Shown one piece after another: positions 61,704 through 64,000 of a stretch of 64,000 bases of DNA. The stretch spans positions 62,001 through 126,000 of the forward strand of contig JBARUK010000017.1 of the NCBI GenBank assembly GCA_049645705.1. Direction: 5' to 3'. Position numbers and translations under genes: made by a program. This DNA is from JBGNFV01 sp049645705 (GTDB taxonomy: Bacteria; Bacteroidota; Bacteroidia; Cytophagales; Cyclobacteriaceae). How positions within the stretch are numbered: position 1 is the stretch's first letter; every line of letters begins with the position of its first letter. A model generated the notes under the pieces. That model was not told where the DNA came from. It saw only the letters and a list, made by a program, of their open reading frames with translations, and made no database searches.

Positions 61704-62097
61704 GGTTTTTGTAAAACTGGAGATAGTAGAGGGCATCTTCCTTACTGGTGAACAGGCGAAAAGGAAGATCGGGCTGGTCTATCCGCAGCCATAGATTGAC
61801 CATCTTGCGCTGGGTTTCAGAGTTTACCACGATAGCAGCAGCAGTAACACCCTTGTAACCTACCTGAGATCTGAACATGTGCCTCGAATTGCGATTAAGG
61901 TAGTTTGTGCCCCGGGCGTCTATAAGCAGCGGGGTAGGGTGGAAGCTGGAGACCATTTGTAGCTGGCCGATTATCTCATTAGCCTCATCTTCGCTCAGGG
62001 GAGTATTGTCTAGATATTCAAGGATAGCAATGCCATTGGATTGCCAGACATTTATATGCCCATTTTCAAAAAGACAGATTTGTTGATTTTCATTCAT
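61696..62097 (-). CDS. Small STAS/SpoIIAA-like protein
   Basis: A 133-residue protein with alternating strands and helices: ENGHINVWQSNGIAILEYL, LSEDEANEIIGQLQMVSS, PTPLLIDARGTNYLN, RSQVGYKGVTAAAIVVNSETQRKMVNLWLRI and FTSKEDALYYLQFY. This order resembles STAS or SpoIIAA-like folds that bind partner proteins or small ligands. No phosphorylatable Ser motif is certain. It is followed on the same strand, 154 bp upstream, by the PAS gene, so the two may act together. Confidence 0.6.
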   Translation of the reverse strand: MNENQQICLFENGHINVWQSNGIAILEYLDNTPLSEDEANEIIGQLQMVSSFHPTPLLIDARGTNYLNRNSRHMFRSQVGYKGVTAAAIVVNSETQRKMVNLWLRIDQPDLPFRLFTSKEDALYYLQFYKNPN

Positions 62098-62251
62098 GCC
62101 GGATTAATTATTCCTGTGTGAAAACGATCCTCATTACTATACTATTTACAAAATATCTATAGCGAATAATTTTTAAAATAGGTTATTTAGGTCAATTGTC
62201 CAATGAGTATGAGCTAATTGTAAATTTAATTTTCGGTGAATATCAACTTTA

Positions 62252-63562
62252 TCACTCGTCTAAACTTTCTTTCAAAATATAGAGATACCCTAACTGTCGG
62301 AGGCTTTCTTTTATACTTTCAAGATGGTTTCGGGTGATGTGGTTCTGCTCGGCAAGAGTCTTGATATTCCAGGCCCGCAGGTCACCTACTTTATACACAC
62401 CCAACTGATTTAAGGCAAGTAACGTTCCTTTATCCAATGCGATGTCTTTCAGGCTCTTCTCCAGCATCTCCACTTTGCGGGAGTACTTAAGCTGATTTTT
62501 CCGCTTATTGAGCTTTTCTATAAGCTTAGCGGTAATCATGTACTCTGTTTCTTCCTTTAGTTCCTGCAGGTCTTTTTTGGTAAAAATCGTCAGCGGCGTA
62601 TTTTCATCTACCCAATTAAGGTATCGTTCACGTACGCTGTCATTCCGCAGAAATTTCATTGCCTGCTTCAGGTTGCTGGACAGGGTGGTATTCTTCACCT
62701 GGTTTTGCTCTGCCAGAACTTTGATGTCCCGCGTATGGACAAACTGTTCCACCAATTCAAATTTCTGGGTAAGCCTTACATTTTCAGGTTCTTTCACAAA
62801 ATATTTCCAGTAACTGTAAAAGTCCATCATATCCACGGCTTCCATAAGGTTTATCGCTTGCAGCTTAGTGAGCTTGCTTCTGTAGAACACATCTTCTTCC
62901 TCATCAGTGGCAGGGGTATAGTCTGACTGAAATCTGATGATGTACCCTCCTGACACAGGTCTGTCTTCTATTATCCAGACACTGGCCGTGGTGCTTAGTT
63001 TTCTGTTTCCGGCACCCAGTAAATCAACAGCAAGACCTTTGGGTAGACTGGATAGGTTCATTTTGCTTGCACCATCCTCCTCAGCCAGTATTTTCTCTAT
63101 GGGTAAACCGATCAGGTTCTTCCGGCTTATTTGGAGAAGCTTACACATCAAGTCGTTTACAGTACGTATCATACCGTTGCTATCAGTAATGATCACAGGG
63201 TCGGCAGAGGTTTCCAGCAGAGCCTTGAAATGATTTAAAGGCACTGATTTATCAGCCAGCTCCTCGTTCAGCATGTTGATACTGATAGCTACGTAATTGA
63301 AGGCATTGTCTTTTTCTGCAACCGGCAGGCGTTGCTCAAAATCCAGATTCGCCATGTTGGCAATGATCTCCTGGAACTCCTCTACGCGGCGAGTCAGTTC
63401 TTCTTCATTCCGTTTCAGCTCCACAAGTTTGGATATAAGCTGAAAAAAATCGTTGTCCAGATCGGATATATCGCTGATTGACAGATTTTCAGTTTTATGA
63501 AGCACCTGTTCCAGTATTTTTGTTTTATCCTCCAACCTTTCTATCTGTTTGGTTGTGTTCAT
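62252..63562 (-). CDS. PAS-domain protein with C-terminal helix-hairpin-helix-like region
   Basis: A 436-residue soluble protein. An N-terminal coiled coil (about 1-65) is followed by a HAMP-like helical linker (NLDFEQRLPVAEKDNAFNYVAISINMLNEEL in pieces) and a PAS domain (about 108-220; FKALLETSADPVIITDSNGMIRTVN). The C-terminal part is helical, and its last 50 residues (LNQLGVYKVGDLRAWNIKTLAEQN) resemble the RNA polymerase alpha-CTD-like HhH fold; a similar phrase, HTRDIKVLAEQNQVK, occurs earlier, so this module may be duplicated. No kinase or output enzyme domain is present. It may be a sensor that contacts the transcription machinery (inference). Confidence 0.65.
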   Translation of the reverse strand: MNTTKQIERLEDKTKILEQVLHKTENLSISDISDLDNDFFQLISKLVELKRNEEELTRRVEEFQEIIANMANLDFEQRLPVAEKDNAFNYVAISINMLNEELADKSVPLNHFKALLETSADPVIITDSNGMIRTVNDLMCKLLQISRKNLIGLPIEKILAEEDGASKMNLSSLPKGLAVDLLGAGNRKLSTTASVWIIEDRPVSGGYIIRFQSDYTPATDEEEDVFYRSKLTKLQAINLMEAVDMMDFYSYWKYFVKEPENVRLTQKFELVEQFVHTRDIKVLAEQNQVKNTTLSSNLKQAMKFLRNDSVRERYLNWVDENTPLTIFTKKDLQELKEETEYMITAKLIEKLNKRKNQLKYSRKVEMLEKSLKDIALDKGTLLALNQLGVYKVGDLRAWNIKTLAEQNHITRNHLESIKESLRQLGYLYILKESLDE

Positions 63563-63724
63563 TCAGGTTATGTAAATATAAAATATAGTTAAATAATATG
63601 CATGCAGGATCATGCATTGCAGTTTTATAAGGTAATTTTGTTTGAATAGTCTAACAATCTAATAAAATTAGACATAATTCATATTAGAAGTTTGTGTGAC
63701 AGGGGTGGACTTAACTTACGGTAT

Positions 63725-64000
63725 TCAAGCCATCATCCAAAAATCAAGCCCTTCCTTCTTACCTTTGTCTGTCAAATAATTGTGTATTTCTTTCTTTCCC
63801 TTTCTGTCACTTACATATACCAGGATAAGTACATCAGCGCTAAAATGGAATTCCTGGAAAAAACAGGTAGTATAGGTGCTGCACCCTGATTGTTTAATGT
63901 CTATAAATCCTTCGATCGGTAGTTTGTAGCAAGTGAGCCAGGCCGAACGGCGGCGTACGGTTTTGCCAGCTCCCCATACCCATATCCGGCGGCGCGGAAC
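63725..64000 (-). CDS. C-terminal part of a probable family-2 glycosyltransferase (runs off the window)
   Basis: The minus-strand frame is open from base 64000 to TGA at 63725-63727 (91 codons). It contains IWVWGAGKTVRRRSAWL, IEGFIDIKQSG, and DVLILVYVSDRKGKKEIHNYL..KGKKEGLDFWMMA. This WGAGK...DI...VSxRG...GxxEGxDF pattern is the C-terminal accessory domain that follows the catalytic part of some family-2 glycosyltransferases. The catalytic domain lies beyond the window, so the assignment rests on this tail only. The plus-strand frame 63692-63889 overlaps it and is considered a shadow. Confidence 0.5.
   Translation of the reverse strand, partial: VPRRRIWVWGAGKTVRRRSAWLTCYKLPIEGFIDIKQSGCSTYTTCFFQEFHFSADVLILVYVSDRKGKKEIHNYLTDKGKKEGLDFWMMA

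Noticed and set aside
63692..63889. 65-codon open frame on the plus strand near the right edge
   Set aside because: It overlaps the minus-strand frame whose translation matches a glycosyltransferase C-terminal domain; it has no independent support.

Overview
The window is a piece of a Bacteroidota chromosome, most like the Cytophagales. Evidence: type IX secretion (T9SS) sorting tails on three large secreted proteins; a FadL-like porin paired with a GNSL-type lipoprotein; candidate promoters of the Bacteroidota form TAnnTTTG; weak Shine-Dalgarno sequences with several TTG/GTG starts; and a YpdA-type bacillithiol disulfide reductase. No rRNA, tRNA, CRISPR array, phage or intact insertion sequence was seen. 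Base composition is moderate, with an AT-rich patch (about 44.1-45.0 kb) next to a GC-rich gene (42.8-44.0 kb).

Layout. 0-4 kb: truncated YceI lipoprotein, then a FadL/GDSL outer-membrane pair. 4-12 kb: DinB protein, a minus-strand run (SDR, nitrilase, YpdA), a Schlafen/AlbA-like regulator, an HDAC-family deacetylase, a rhomboid and a Skp/OmpH chaperone. 12-15.5 kb: a large fusion of a nucleotide-transporter-like membrane domain, HEAT repeats and a cyclic-nucleotide-binding domain. 15.7-27.5 kb: a five-gene locus on one strand: a protein with three TIR-like modules, an nSTAND1 NTPase with a membrane span, coiled coil and WD40 propeller, an outer-membrane barrel, a propeller lipoprotein, and a 1602-residue T9SS-exported multidomain protein. 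The first four genes are translationally coupled. It looks like a trans-envelope signalling or surface-assembly system. 27.6-36 kb: formimidoylglutamase-like enzyme, second rhomboid, flavin-binding protein, small conserved hypotheticals, deoxynucleoside kinase, an atypical response regulator (Asp to Glu), ROK kinase and a YheT hydrolase.

36.1-39.3 kb holds the most striking element: a minus-strand operon for carrier-protein-dependent cysteine synthesis (CysM-like synthase, JAMM peptidase, CysO-like sulfur carrier, MoeZ-like E1-rhodanese). In front of it lie two consecutive ribosome-mediated attenuators. Each consists of a 28-codon leader ORF carrying runs of Cys codons, an antiterminator segment in its last codons, and an intrinsic terminator. 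This predicts transcription attenuation by charged tRNA-Cys.

39.4-48.4 kb: an XRE regulator with a membrane partner, a hybrid histidine kinase with an AhpD/CMD-like N-terminal domain, an L-2-hydroxyglutarate oxidase, a KAP P-loop NTPase of mosaic composition, a 1.3-kb non-coding region of degenerate repeats, and a small exported protein. 48.4-64 kb: SulP transporter with beta-carbonic anhydrase, RlmI-like methyltransferase, two tandem trypsin-like proteases with T9SS tails, LOG protein, DUF3298-type lipoprotein, DEAD-box helicase, FAD amine-oxidase-like enzyme with an MpaB-type oxygenase, a STAS/SpoIIAA-like protein, a PAS protein, and the C-terminal end of a probable glycosyltransferase running off the right edge.
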